Source of the DNA: Nocardia abscessus
GTDB lineage: Bacteria > Actinomycetota > Actinomycetes > Mycobacteriales > Mycobacteriaceae
Length of the DNA stretch: 64,000 bases
Reading direction: 5' to 3'
Assembly (NCBI RefSeq): GCF_015477775.1
Contig: NZ_JADLQO010000002.1
Span: 558,001-622,000 of the forward strand
In this document: positions 56,861 to 64,000 of the stretch, in pieces
How positions within the stretch are numbered: the stretch's first letter is position 1
How the letters are laid out: the number at the start of each line of letters is the position of its first letter
Program-made: the position numbers and the translations under genes
Notes under the pieces: model-generated
The model's input: the letters and a program-made list of their open reading frames with translations, nothing else
Told to the model about the DNA's origin: nothing
Database searches by the model: none

Positions 56861-57889
56861 TCAACTCCGATGCGCCTCCGTTCGCACGGATCCGCCCATG
56901 TCGGGCGCGGCGTCGCTGCGGATATCGATGCGCCAGCCGGTCAGCCGCGCAGCCAGGCGGGCATTCTGCCCCTCCTTGCCGATCGCCAGCGAAAGCTGGA
57001 AATCGGGGACCACGACGCGGGCCGCCCTCGCCTCCGCGTCGACGACAGTGACCGATACCACTTTCGACGGAGAGAGCGCGTTGCCGACGAAGGTCGCCGG
57101 ATCGTCGGCGTAATCGATGATGTCGATCTTCTCGCCGGCCAGTTCGCTCATCACGTTGCGCACGCGCTGCCCCATGGGCCCGATACAGGCGCCCTTGGCG
57201 TTCACGCCGGGCACGGTGGTGCGGACGGCGATCTTGGATCGGTGGCCCGCCTCGCGCGCCACGGCCACGATCTCCACCGAGCCGTCGGCGATCTCCGGCA
57301 CCTCCAGCGCGAACAAGCGCCGCACCAGGTTCGGGTGGGTACGCGAGAGCGTGATCTGCGGACCGCGCGGACCGCGGGAGACGCCGACGACGTAGCACTT
57401 GATCCGGTCGCCGTGCTCGTAGGTCTCGCCCGGCACCTGCTCGGCGGGCGGGATCAGCCCCTCCGCGCCGTGCAGCTCGCTGCCGATGCGCACCACGACC
57501 GTGCCGCGGGCGTTGGCGCGCGCGTCGCGTTGCACCACGCCGCCGACGATGTCGCCCTCGTGGGTGGAGAACTCGCCGAAGGACTTCTCGTTCTCGGCGT
57601 CGCGCAGCCGTTGCAGCACCACCTGCCTGGCGGTGGTCGCCGCGATCCGGCCGAACCCCTCCGGGGTGTCGTCCCATTCGGAGATCACATTGCCGTCGGC
57701 GTCCACTTCGCGCGCCATCACCCGGACCACACCGGTCTTCTGGTTGATGTCGATGCGCGCGTTGGGCTGGTGGCCCTCGGTGTGGCGGTACGCGGTCAGC
57801 AGCGCCGACTCGATCGCGGAGATCACGGTCTCGATCGAGATCCCCTTGTCGGCGACGATCGCGCGCAGGGCTTCGATTTCGATGTTCAT
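56861..57889 (-). CDS. nusA: transcription termination/antitermination factor NusA
   Basis: NusA binds RNA polymerase and nascent RNA. The ATG at 57889 gives 342 residues: N-terminal polymerase-binding domain ([39 protein letters not shown]), S1 domain ([25 protein letters not shown]), KH1 ([35 protein letters not shown]) and KH2 ([31 protein letters not shown]). No acidic C-terminal repeats, as in other actinobacteria. Its ATG overlaps the rimP stop by four bases. Confidence 0.97.
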   Translation of the reverse strand: MNIEIEALRAIVADKGISIETVISAIESALLTAYRHTEGHQPNARIDINQKTGVVRVMAREVDADGNVISEWDDTPEGFGRIAATTARQVVLQRLRDAENEKSFGEFSTHEGDIVGGVVQRDARANARGTVVVRIGSELHGAEGLIPPAEQVPGETYEHGDRIKCYVVGVSRGPRGPQITLSRTHPNLVRRLFALEVPEIADGSVEIVAVAREAGHRSKIAVRTTVPGVNAKGACIGPMGQRVRNVMSELAGEKIDIIDYADDPATFVGNALSPSKVVSVTVVDAEARAARVVVPDFQLSLAIGKEGQNARLAARLTGWRIDIRSDAAPDMGGSVRTEAHRS

Positions 57890-58551
57890 TCCACGGTCCC
57901 TTCGGTCGGCGAATCGGACGCAGTCACGGATTCGGAGAGTGCATTCGGTGTTCCTCGGAGCTCCGCGGCGTCGTCGACCGCCACCGCATCTTCCTGGCCC
58001 GGGGCGGGGCGCCCCGGAACGACTCCGCCCGCGAGTTCCAGCTCCCGCGCGCCGGGCGGGGAGAACTCGATCTGGACGACGGCTGTGGCGATGTCGGCGA
58101 GCGGGACCGTCACCCGGTGCGGGTCGCGCTTGCCGCCGAGCACCAGCGCCACCGAATCACCGGAGAGCGCGCCGACCCTGGCCTCGAAGCGGGCCGATCC
58201 CTCCGGCGGCTGCGCGCCCTCGCGCAGTGTGACGCGCACCTTCCGCCCCCGCGCCCGGCGCCAGTGGCGGTCGGCGGTCAGCGGACGATCGATGCCCGGG
58301 GTCGTGACTTCCAGCAGGTAGGGCGTCTCGCCGAAATCCCCCGCCTCGTCCAGCAGCGCCGACAATTCGGTGCTGAGGTTCGCCAGCGCGTCCAGATCGG
58401 AGGTGTCGCGATCCACGGTCACCTGCACCCGAGCCTGCGCGTCCACGCGCTTGCCCGCCGTCGAGATCTCGACGCCCTCGAGGTCGAATCCTCGGCGTTC
58501 GACGAGACCAGCTACTAGCTGGCTCACCCTTTCCTCGGTCGGCATCGGCAT
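57886..58551 (-). CDS. rimP: ribosome maturation factor RimP
   Basis: RimP assists 30S assembly. The ATG at 58551 nine bases after GGAG is preferred over a second ATG two codons on; 221 residues. The N-domain reads [62 protein letters not shown], then the family motif [32 protein letters not shown]. The C-terminal Sm-like domain has the strand pattern [17 protein letters not shown]. First gene of the nusA-infB operon, as usual; the acidic tail is longer than in E. coli. Confidence 0.94.
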   Translation of the reverse strand: MPMPTEERVSQLVAGLVERRGFDLEGVEISTAGKRVDAQARVQVTVDRDTSDLDALANLSTELSALLDEAGDFGETPYLLEVTTPGIDRPLTADRHWRRARGRKVRVTLREGAQPPEGSARFEARVGALSGDSVALVLGGKRDPHRVTVPLADIATAVVQIEFSPPGARELELAGGVVPGRPAPGQEDAVAVDDAAELRGTPNALSESVTASDSPTEGTVE

Positions 58552-58760
58552 GTGGGGCGGCTCCTGGTTCAGTTGTGACGCGGCGGGAGAATTCTCTACC
58601 GAAGGTCTAGCGTAACGCGCCACGAGAGTGTAAAGGACCAGCGGTCGAGGAGTTTGCACGCCACGGCCGACGCTCGTCCGGTGACGCCCCGCGAATCTGG
58701 CACGATGGTGCCGTGCCCATCCGCCTTCCCGCCCCGCCGTGTGCCGGGCGCACTTCCGGC

Positions 58761-59309
58761 ATGCCTTCCGACCGGCACCAACCCCGCCTCGCCGCGCTGG
58801 ATCGTCGCAGCGCACTACGTCTCGCGGGCGGCGGAACTGTCGGCGTCCTCGCCCTCGGGGCCCTGGCGGGCTGCACCGGCGACGACGTGGTCCACGAGCC
58901 GGATCCCCTTGCCGCGCAGGAGGTCGCGGCCCGTGCCGACGCCGCTGCCGCGACCGCGACCATCGCCGTCGCACCCGAGCGGCACGCCGCGCTGACCGCG
59001 ATCGCGGCCGAGCGCACCGCTCACGCCGACGCGCTGCGGACCGAGATCGACCGCGTGATCGGTGTCTACGCCGACGGCACCAAGCCGGTGCACCGCACCC
59101 GCGCCAACGGATCCGGTCCGTCGGCCGTGGCTTCGGGCAGCGCCGCGCCGCTCACCGCGCCCCCCACCGTCGACGCGCTGCGGACTCAGCTGACCGAGTC
59201 CCGGAAACAGACCGCCGATCTGGCTCGCGCCCTGTCCGGCTACCGGGCCGGTCTACTCGCATCGATCAGCGCCGCCTGCGCGGTGCACGCGGGGGTGTTG
59301 CTGGCATGA
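58761..59309 (+). CDS. Tat-type lipoprotein, Ala-rich
   Basis: The ATG at 58761 gives 182 residues; a GTG at 58713 is an alternative with no better site. The signal peptide has a twin-arginine motif (DRRSALRLAGGG), a hydrophobic core and the lipobox LGALAGC, so it should be exported folded by Tat and lipidated. The mature part is helical and Ala-rich (ARADAAAATATIAVAPERHAALTAIAAERTAHADALRTEIDRV). It corresponds in place to M. tuberculosis Rv2843. Its stop overlaps the next start by ATGA, so the pair is co-expressed. Confidence 0.85.
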   Translation: MPSDRHQPRLAALDRRSALRLAGGGTVGVLALGALAGCTGDDVVHEPDPLAAQEVAARADAAAATATIAVAPERHAALTAIAAERTAHADALRTEIDRVIGVYADGTKPVHRTRANGSGPSAVASGSAAPLTAPPTVDALRTQLTESRKQTADLARALSGYRAGLLASISAACAVHAGVLLA

Positions 59310-59740
59310 CCGAGGCCGAACGCGAAGCGCTGATCGACGCGCTGAACGCCGAGTACGGCGCGGTGTACGCCTACGGGGTGATCGCCGCCTACGCCTCGCC
59401 GGAGCGCACCAGGCTGGTCGCCGAGTACACCGCCGCGCACCGGGCCCGGCGGGACGCCACCGTGGACGCACTCACCTTGGGCGGTGCTCAGGTGCCGCCG
59501 CCCGACGCGGCCTACACGGTGCCCTTTCCGGTCACCGACCCGATCGCCGCCGCGCGGCTGGCCGTCACGGTCGAGTCCGATACGGCCGTCGCCTGGCGGT
59601 CGGTGGTCGAGCGCGGCGCGTCCATGGCCATCCGGCGCGGCGGTGTCGAGGCGCTCACCGAAGCCGCCGTCCGGCTGGCCACCTGGCAGTCGATCCTCGG
59701 CGCCGATCCGCCCACCGTCGCGTTCCCCGGCAAAGCCTGA
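59306..59740 (+). CDS. DUF4439 ferritin-like protein
   Basis: The ATG at 59306 overlaps the lipoprotein stop by four bases; 144 residues. It is a four-helix bundle: EREALIDALNAEYGAVYAYGVIAAYASPERTRLVAEYTAAHRARRDATVDALTLGG with Glu/His spacing of ferritin-like domains, then RLAVTVESDTAVAWRSVVERGASMAIRRGGVEALTEAAVRLATWQSI. This fits DUF4439 (Rv2844-like). Metal binding is not proven. It probably works with the upstream lipoprotein, whose mature part is also helical. Confidence 0.88.
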   Translation: MTEAEREALIDALNAEYGAVYAYGVIAAYASPERTRLVAEYTAAHRARRDATVDALTLGGAQVPPPDAAYTVPFPVTDPIAAARLAVTVESDTAVAWRSVVERGASMAIRRGGVEALTEAAVRLATWQSILGADPPTVAFPGKA

Positions 59741-59844
59741 CCCGGCGACCGGGCACCGAGGCATCTAGCGAGATTCCTTGCGCCGCACCGCCAGTGAGCC
59801 GGTGACGCGGGTGCGGCCGTCGGCAGCCCGCCGAAGAAAGCCGC

Positions 59845-59904
59845 ACCGGGCGATCAATGCGAGCACCGCGCGATCAATGGGAGCACCGGGCGATCGGTGC
59901 GAGC
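59845..59904. repeat. three 20-bp tandem repeats
   Basis: Three consecutive units ACCGSGCGATCAATGSGAGC (59845-59864, 59865-59884, 59885-59904; third unit CGATCGGTGC) lie in the 208-base gap between convergent DUF4439 and acyl-CoA dehydrogenase genes. Function unknown. Confidence 0.75.
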
Positions 59905-59948
59905 GGCGGCCGACGGATCGCCCCGGGCCGCCGCTCGGCGCACGGTTC

Positions 59949-61700
59949 CTACGGGCGCATCTCGTACGCGCCGTCGTAGGACGCCGCCTCTGCCCACACC
60001 CGGTCGAAGCGCGGGCGATCGGCGACCGGAGGCCGCAGTGCCGATGCGGCCCAGCCCTGCTGGTCCGGGGTAGCCGATGATTTGCCGTACAGCGCCGTCG
60101 CGTAGGCGTTGAAATCGCGGATCTGGAAATCGAAGATCTGATCGATGAGATCACGGTCCAGGCCGGTGATCGCGGCCTGCTCCAGGATCAGCTGACCGTA
60201 GACCACCAGGGAGAACAGGTGGCCGATGGTCAGCATGAAGTCCAGATCCTTCTGCTGGTCCGCATCCGGCGCCGCGGTTGTCAGCAGCGTGCGCAGCGCC
60301 TGCGCCTGCTCGTAGAACCGGCCCACGTTGGGAATGTCGGCGTGCTTGTCGTAGACCGGCGTCCAGTCGGCGAAGCGCACCTTGCCCGCGCCCCGGGCCG
60401 GGCCCTGACGCCAGAAGAACGCGTCGTCGGCGGCGTCCTGCCGGGTGCCGATCTCCGGATAGTCCTGCGGGGCGAACAGGTAGTTGGGCATGAACTTCAG
60501 GATCTGCCCGACGTTCACGTGCACCGTGCCCTCCAGCCGGGGCAGCGTGTTGATCAGGCGCTGCACCTCGGCGAAGTAGGTGTTCTTCTCGAATCCCTTG
60601 GCGGCCAGCACATCCAGCAGCAGCGTCATGACCGTTTCGCCCTCGGAGGTCACCTTGGACTTCGTCATCGGATTGAACAGCAGGTACCGGCGGTCCTCCA
60701 GGCTCGCGCTGCGGAAGTAGTCGACCGCGCGGTCGCTGAACAGCTTCATCGCGACAATGCGCGCGTAGGCGTCGACGAAGTTCCCCCGCACGTGCGGGAA
60801 GTCGGTGACCGGGTTGCCGTAGAGGATGCGGTTGTTCGCGTGCGTGATCGCCTCGTAGAAGGAGTGCTCGACCATGCCGATCCCGCCGTGGCAGAGGTTG
60901 AACTTGCCCACGTTGACGGTGTTCAGCGCCGCGGAGAACGCCTCGGGGCCGGTGTGCAGGATGTCCTCCGCGCGCACCGGGTAGTTCTCCAGGCGGAAGG
61001 TGCTGACGTACATCTGCTGATGCACGACGTTGCCGAGCAGGCGGTAGTTCTCGTGCCGGGAGTCGGCGGCGAACCAGACGTAGGCGTCTGCGCCCTCCAG
61101 GTCGGAGCGCCGGGAGAACACCGACACCATGCTGGCCACGTTGCCGTTGCCGATGTAGTACTTCTCGCCGTTCGCGCGGAACAGGATGCCGGCTTCGGCG
61201 TCCTCGCTGCCGGGTTCGGTAGGCGTGAGCACCAGGTCGGTGTTGTAGATGTCGGCGCCGTGGGTCTGCTCGGACAGACCGAACGCCATCACCTCGCCGT
61301 CGGCCAGATCAGCGGCCGCGCGCTTCTTGGCCGCCTCGTTGTCGCTCTGCCAGATCGGTCCGAGGCCGAGGATGGTCACCTGCTCGGCGTACCAGTACGC
61401 CAGGCCGTAGAAGCCGAAGATCTCCGACAGCGCCGCGTTGCGCGCGGCGTCCCAACGCCGGTTCGGGTCGCCGTCGGCGTAGGCCGCCGGGGTCAGGAAG
61501 GTCGCGAACAGCTTCTCCTTCTTCACGAAGTCGAGGAAGTCCGCAGTCCACACCGCGTTCGCGTCGTCGGCGAGCAGCCGCTGCTTACCCCGGCCCTCGA
61601 ACCACTCGATGGTGGCGCGCAACAGGCGCCGCGTCTCGGCGTCGAACTGCTGCGGGTCGTAGGTGGCGGGGTTGAACAGCCGCGCGTCGGTGTTTGTCAT
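59949..61700 (-). CDS. acyl-CoA dehydrogenase
   Basis: The ATG at 61700 gives 583 residues, longer than the usual 380-400. The FAD/substrate regions are present: MAFGLSEQTHGADIYNTDLVLTP (the G-L-S-E / T-E-x-x-x-G loop), YYIGNGNVASMVSVFSRR, FNLCHGGIGMVEHSFYEAITHANNRILYGNPVTDFPHVR, YRSASLEDRRYLLFNPMTKSKVTSEGE. The C-terminus has an extra helical domain. It likely oxidises a long-chain or unusual acyl-CoA. Alone between convergent and co-directional neighbours; no ETF or thiolase nearby. Confidence 0.92.
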   Translation of the reverse strand: MTNTDARLFNPATYDPQQFDAETRRLLRATIEWFEGRGKQRLLADDANAVWTADFLDFVKKEKLFATFLTPAAYADGDPNRRWDAARNAALSEIFGFYGLAYWYAEQVTILGLGPIWQSDNEAAKKRAAADLADGEVMAFGLSEQTHGADIYNTDLVLTPTEPGSEDAEAGILFRANGEKYYIGNGNVASMVSVFSRRSDLEGADAYVWFAADSRHENYRLLGNVVHQQMYVSTFRLENYPVRAEDILHTGPEAFSAALNTVNVGKFNLCHGGIGMVEHSFYEAITHANNRILYGNPVTDFPHVRGNFVDAYARIVAMKLFSDRAVDYFRSASLEDRRYLLFNPMTKSKVTSEGETVMTLLLDVLAAKGFEKNTYFAEVQRLINTLPRLEGTVHVNVGQILKFMPNYLFAPQDYPEIGTRQDAADDAFFWRQGPARGAGKVRFADWTPVYDKHADIPNVGRFYEQAQALRTLLTTAAPDADQQKDLDFMLTIGHLFSLVVYGQLILEQAAITGLDRDLIDQIFDFQIRDFNAYATALYGKSSATPDQQGWAASALRPPVADRPRFDRVWAEAASYDGAYEMRP

Positions 61701-61860
61701 GCCGGTTAACTTACCAAGGGGTAACAGCAGCGTCGGCGCGGTCTACGGATCTGTGACCAGCAAATACAGGTTACGGTCGCGTAGGTGGCGGCCCCATCGT
61801 TCCCGCGGTCGGAGCAACCTCCGGGCATGCCGCGACGGCCGTCTCGCCAACAGCGAACAG

Positions 61861-61883
61861 CCCCCGGCGGATTCCGCCGGGGG
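61861..61883 (-). terminator. strong GC hairpin downstream of proS
   Basis: CCCCCGGCGG pairs perfectly with CCGCCGGGGG around ATT (61861-61883), 15 bases past the proS stop on the minus strand. No U-run follows. Confidence 0.7.
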
Positions 61884-61898
61884 CCGTCGAGAACCGGG

Positions 61899-63656
61899 TC
61901 AGCCGCGGACTCGGGCTACCACCGCGTCCACCGCCGAGGCGGCGGGGAGTTCCTCGGCCTCGCCGGTGAAGCGGTCGCGCAGTTCGACCTTGCCCTCGGC
62001 CCAGCCGCGGCCGATCACCAGCACCAGCGGCATGCCGAGCAGCTCGGCGTCCTTGAACTTCACCCCCGGCGAGGCGGTCCGGTCGTCGAAGAGCACGTCC
62101 AAGCCTCGAGCGTGCAGGCCGGACACCACTTCCTCGGCGCCGGAACGGGCCGCATCGTCCTTGTTCGCGACCACGACATGCACGTCGTAGGGCGCGACCG
62201 CCGCGGGCCAGCGCAGCCCCTTGTCGTCGTGCTGCTGCTCGGCGATCACCGCGACCATGCGCGAGACGCCGATGCCGTAGGACCCCATCGTCAACCGCAC
62301 CGGCTTGCCGTTCTCGCCGAGCACGTCCACCTCGAACGCGTCGGTGTACTTGTTGCCGAGCTGGAAGATGTGGCCGATCTCGATACCCCGGGCCGCCACC
62401 AGCGCGCCCCGGCCGTCGGGCGAGGGATCGCCGTCGCGCACCTCGGCGGCCTCGATGGTGCCGTCGGGGGTGAAGTCGCGGCCCGCCACCAGACCGACGA
62501 CGTGCTTGCCCGGAGCGTCCGCGCCGGTGATCCAGCTGGTGCCGGTGCCGACACGGGGATCGGCCAGGTACCGAACACCGTTGGCCTGCAGCGCCTTCGG
62601 GCCGATATAGCCCTTGACCAGGAACGGATTCTCGGCGAAGTCCGCTTCGGTGAGCAGTTCCACCTCGGCCGGTTCGACCGAGGCGGCGAGGCGCTTGTCG
62701 TCGACCTCGCGGTCACCGGGGACGCCGATGCCGACGATCTCGGTCTTCCCGTCGGGATGCCGCAGCTTGACCATGACGTTCTTCAACGTGTCGGCGGCGG
62801 TGACCGGACGACCGTAGCGCTCGGCGAGACCGGCGCTGTTGGCCCAGTCGACCAGCGTCGCGATGGTGGGAGTGTCCGGGGTGTCGTGCACCACGGCCTC
62901 CGGCTGTCCTTCGAGCGGCAGCGGTTCGGGAGCGGGCGTGACCACCGCCTCCACATTGGCCGCGTAGCCGGATTCCGGGCAGCGCACGTAGGTGTCCTCA
63001 CCGACGGGGCTGTCGGCCAGGAACTCCTCCGACGCGCTGCCGCCCATCGCGCCCGAGGTGGCGGCCACGATGACGTACTTGACCCGCAAGCGGTCGAAGA
63101 TGCGCTGATAGGCCTGGCGGTGCGCGTCGTAGCTGGCCTTCAGGCCGTCCTCGTCCAGGTCGAAGGAGTAGGAGTCCTTCATCACGAACTCGCGCCCGCG
63201 CAGGATGCCCGCGCGCGGACGCTCCTCGTCGCGGTACTTCGTCTGGATCTGGTACAGCGTGACCGGGAGGTCCTTGTACGAGCTGTACTCGCCCTTCACG
63301 GTGAGCGCGAAGAGTTCCTCGTGCGTGGGGCCGAGCAGGTAGTCCGCACCCTTGCGGTCGCGCAGCCGGAACAGGCCGTCGCCGTACTCGGTCCACCGGT
63401 TGGTGGTCTCGTACGGGTCCCGCGGCAGCAGCGCCGGTAGCGAGATCTCCTGGGCGCCGATCGCGTCCATCTCCGCGCGCACCACGTCCTCGACCTTGCG
63501 CAGCACGCGCAGGCCCAGCGGCAGCCACGAGTAGACACCCGGGGCGACGCGACGCACGTAGCCGGCACGGACCAACAGTTTGTGGCTCGGCACCTCAGCG
63601 TCGGCGGGATCGTCGCGGAGGGTTCGCAGGAACAGGCGGGAGAGGCGGGTGATCAC
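61899..63656 (-). CDS. proS: prolyl-tRNA synthetase
   Basis: ProS charges tRNA-Pro. The GTG at 63656 ([22 protein letters not shown]) gives 585 residues, matching the mycobacterial N-terminus. Class II motifs: [26 protein letters not shown] (motif 1 area), [28 protein letters not shown] (motif 2), and [17 protein letters not shown] (motif 3). Between motifs 2 and 3 is a full INS editing domain, the bacterial type. The anticodon-binding domain ends the protein. A strong hairpin lies just beyond its stop. Confidence 0.97.
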   Translation of the reverse strand: MITRLSRLFLRTLRDDPADAEVPSHKLLVRAGYVRRVAPGVYSWLPLGLRVLRKVEDVVRAEMDAIGAQEISLPALLPRDPYETTNRWTEYGDGLFRLRDRKGADYLLGPTHEELFALTVKGEYSSYKDLPVTLYQIQTKYRDEERPRAGILRGREFVMKDSYSFDLDEDGLKASYDAHRQAYQRIFDRLRVKYVIVAATSGAMGGSASEEFLADSPVGEDTYVRCPESGYAANVEAVVTPAPEPLPLEGQPEAVVHDTPDTPTIATLVDWANSAGLAERYGRPVTAADTLKNVMVKLRHPDGKTEIVGIGVPGDREVDDKRLAASVEPAEVELLTEADFAENPFLVKGYIGPKALQANGVRYLADPRVGTGTSWITGADAPGKHVVGLVAGRDFTPDGTIEAAEVRDGDPSPDGRGALVAARGIEIGHIFQLGNKYTDAFEVDVLGENGKPVRLTMGSYGIGVSRMVAVIAEQQHDDKGLRWPAAVAPYDVHVVVANKDDAARSGAEEVVSGLHARGLDVLFDDRTASPGVKFKDAELLGMPLVLVIGRGWAEGKVELRDRFTGEAEELPAASAVDAVVARVRG

Positions 63657-63714
63657 GGAAGCACAGGGTAGTCGCTGGCCGGTCGCCGGTCCCAGCGCAT
63701 TACCGTATTCGTTC

Positions 63715-64000
63715 GTGCTGGTGCTGCTGCCTCCTTCCGAAACCAAGTCCGATGGCGGCGCCGGGACGCCGCTCGCCCTGGACTCGCTGGCGATGCCGCA
63801 GCTCACGGCCGTGCGGGCACGGCTGATCGACGAGGTGGTGCGATTGGCGGCCGACCCGGAACGCTCGCGGACCGCGCTGGGCCTGGGCAAGGGGGCCGAC
63901 GGCGAGATCGCGCGCAACGCCGCGCTGCGCGTTTCGCCGACCCGTCCCGCGCTGGAGCGCTACACCGGCGTCCTCTACGACGCGCTCGACGCGCGCTCGT
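63715..64000 (+). CDS. yaaA: YaaA (DUF328) family peroxide-stress protein, 5' part
   Basis: The GTG at 63715 opens a frame that runs off the right edge: [40 protein letters not shown], then [42 protein letters not shown] and Y-T-G-V-L-Y-D are the signatures of YaaA, a DNA-binding protein that limits iron-driven oxidative damage in E. coli. It is divergent from proS with 58 bases between starts. About 95 codons are visible. Confidence 0.92.
   Translation, partial: MLVLLPPSETKSDGGAGTPLALDSLAMPQLTAVRARLIDEVVRLAADPERSRTALGLGKGADGEIARNAALRVSPTRPALERYTGVLYDALDARS

Noticed and set aside
56739..57677. Fusion of the YlxR frame with an upstream open frame inside nusA
   Set aside because: The upstream part is an Arg-rich shadow of nusA; YlxR starts at 56738.

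Overview
The window is high-GC actinobacterial chromosome, most likely Nocardia or a close relative. The gene order follows the Mycobacterium tuberculosis Rv2771c-Rv2845c backbone: flavodoxin-like gene, membrane gene, dapB; pepR, gpsI, rpsO, ribF, sirR; truB, pptT, metallophosphoesterase, dinF, nrnA, rbfA, DUF503, infB, ylxR, nusA, rimP, then proS. The phosphopantetheinyl transferase closely resembles the Nocardia enzyme Npt as I remember it. These assignments come from reading protein motifs and recalled gene order; no database was searched.

Layout. 1-3.0 kb: a partial unknown gene, a lower-GC gene with a HEPN-like RNxxxH motif, then the dapB cluster. 3.0-7.1 kb: two divergent MarR regulators, a zinc alcohol dehydrogenase, a VOC protein that seems to start at CTG, a SnoaL-like protein and an FBP (FusB-type) zinc-finger protein. 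7.5-13.8 kb: a single-module, fully reducing type I polyketide synthase (KS-AT-DH-ER-KR-ACP) without the usual acyl-AMP ligase or transferase partners. 13.9-24.3 kb: a YihY membrane protein, an AraC regulator, a SigF / STAS / PAS-ANTAR stress module, a PfkB kinase with two glycosyltransferases, a cold-shock transcript with a long leader, and tRNA-Gly(GCC). 24.3-36.8 kb: MFS/ArsR pair, lipoprotein, pepR-gpsI, rpsO, hydrolase, ribF, a cupin/aminotransferase/small-protein operon, and the DtxR-family regulator sirR.

37.0-47.1 kb is the most distinctive part: an accessory catabolic island between sirR and truB. Nine genes in four transcripts encode a tartrate/D-malate-type dehydrogenase, a succinate-semialdehyde-type dehydrogenase, a class III aminotransferase, a DUF3830 protein, an amidase, a D-2-hydroxyacid dehydrogenase, two maleate isomerase / Asp-Glu racemase-like proteins and a GntR (FCD) regulator. 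Near-identical operators (ATTGTC-R-ACAATCCGA) lie in both divergent promoter regions, so the set looks like one GntR regulon. I do not recognise the substrate. One racemase-like paralogue has Asp in place of its second catalytic Cys. An EF-hand protein and a TetR remnant close the island.

47.1-64 kb is conserved housekeeping on the minus strand: truB-pptT, metallophosphoesterase, dinF, nrnA-rbfA, DUF503, infB, ylxR, nusA-rimP, then an acyl-CoA dehydrogenase and proS. A small plus-strand pair (Tat-type lipoprotein plus DUF4439 ferritin-like protein) interrupts it, and a partial yaaA runs off the right edge. PptT is the likely activator of the ACP of the polyketide synthase.
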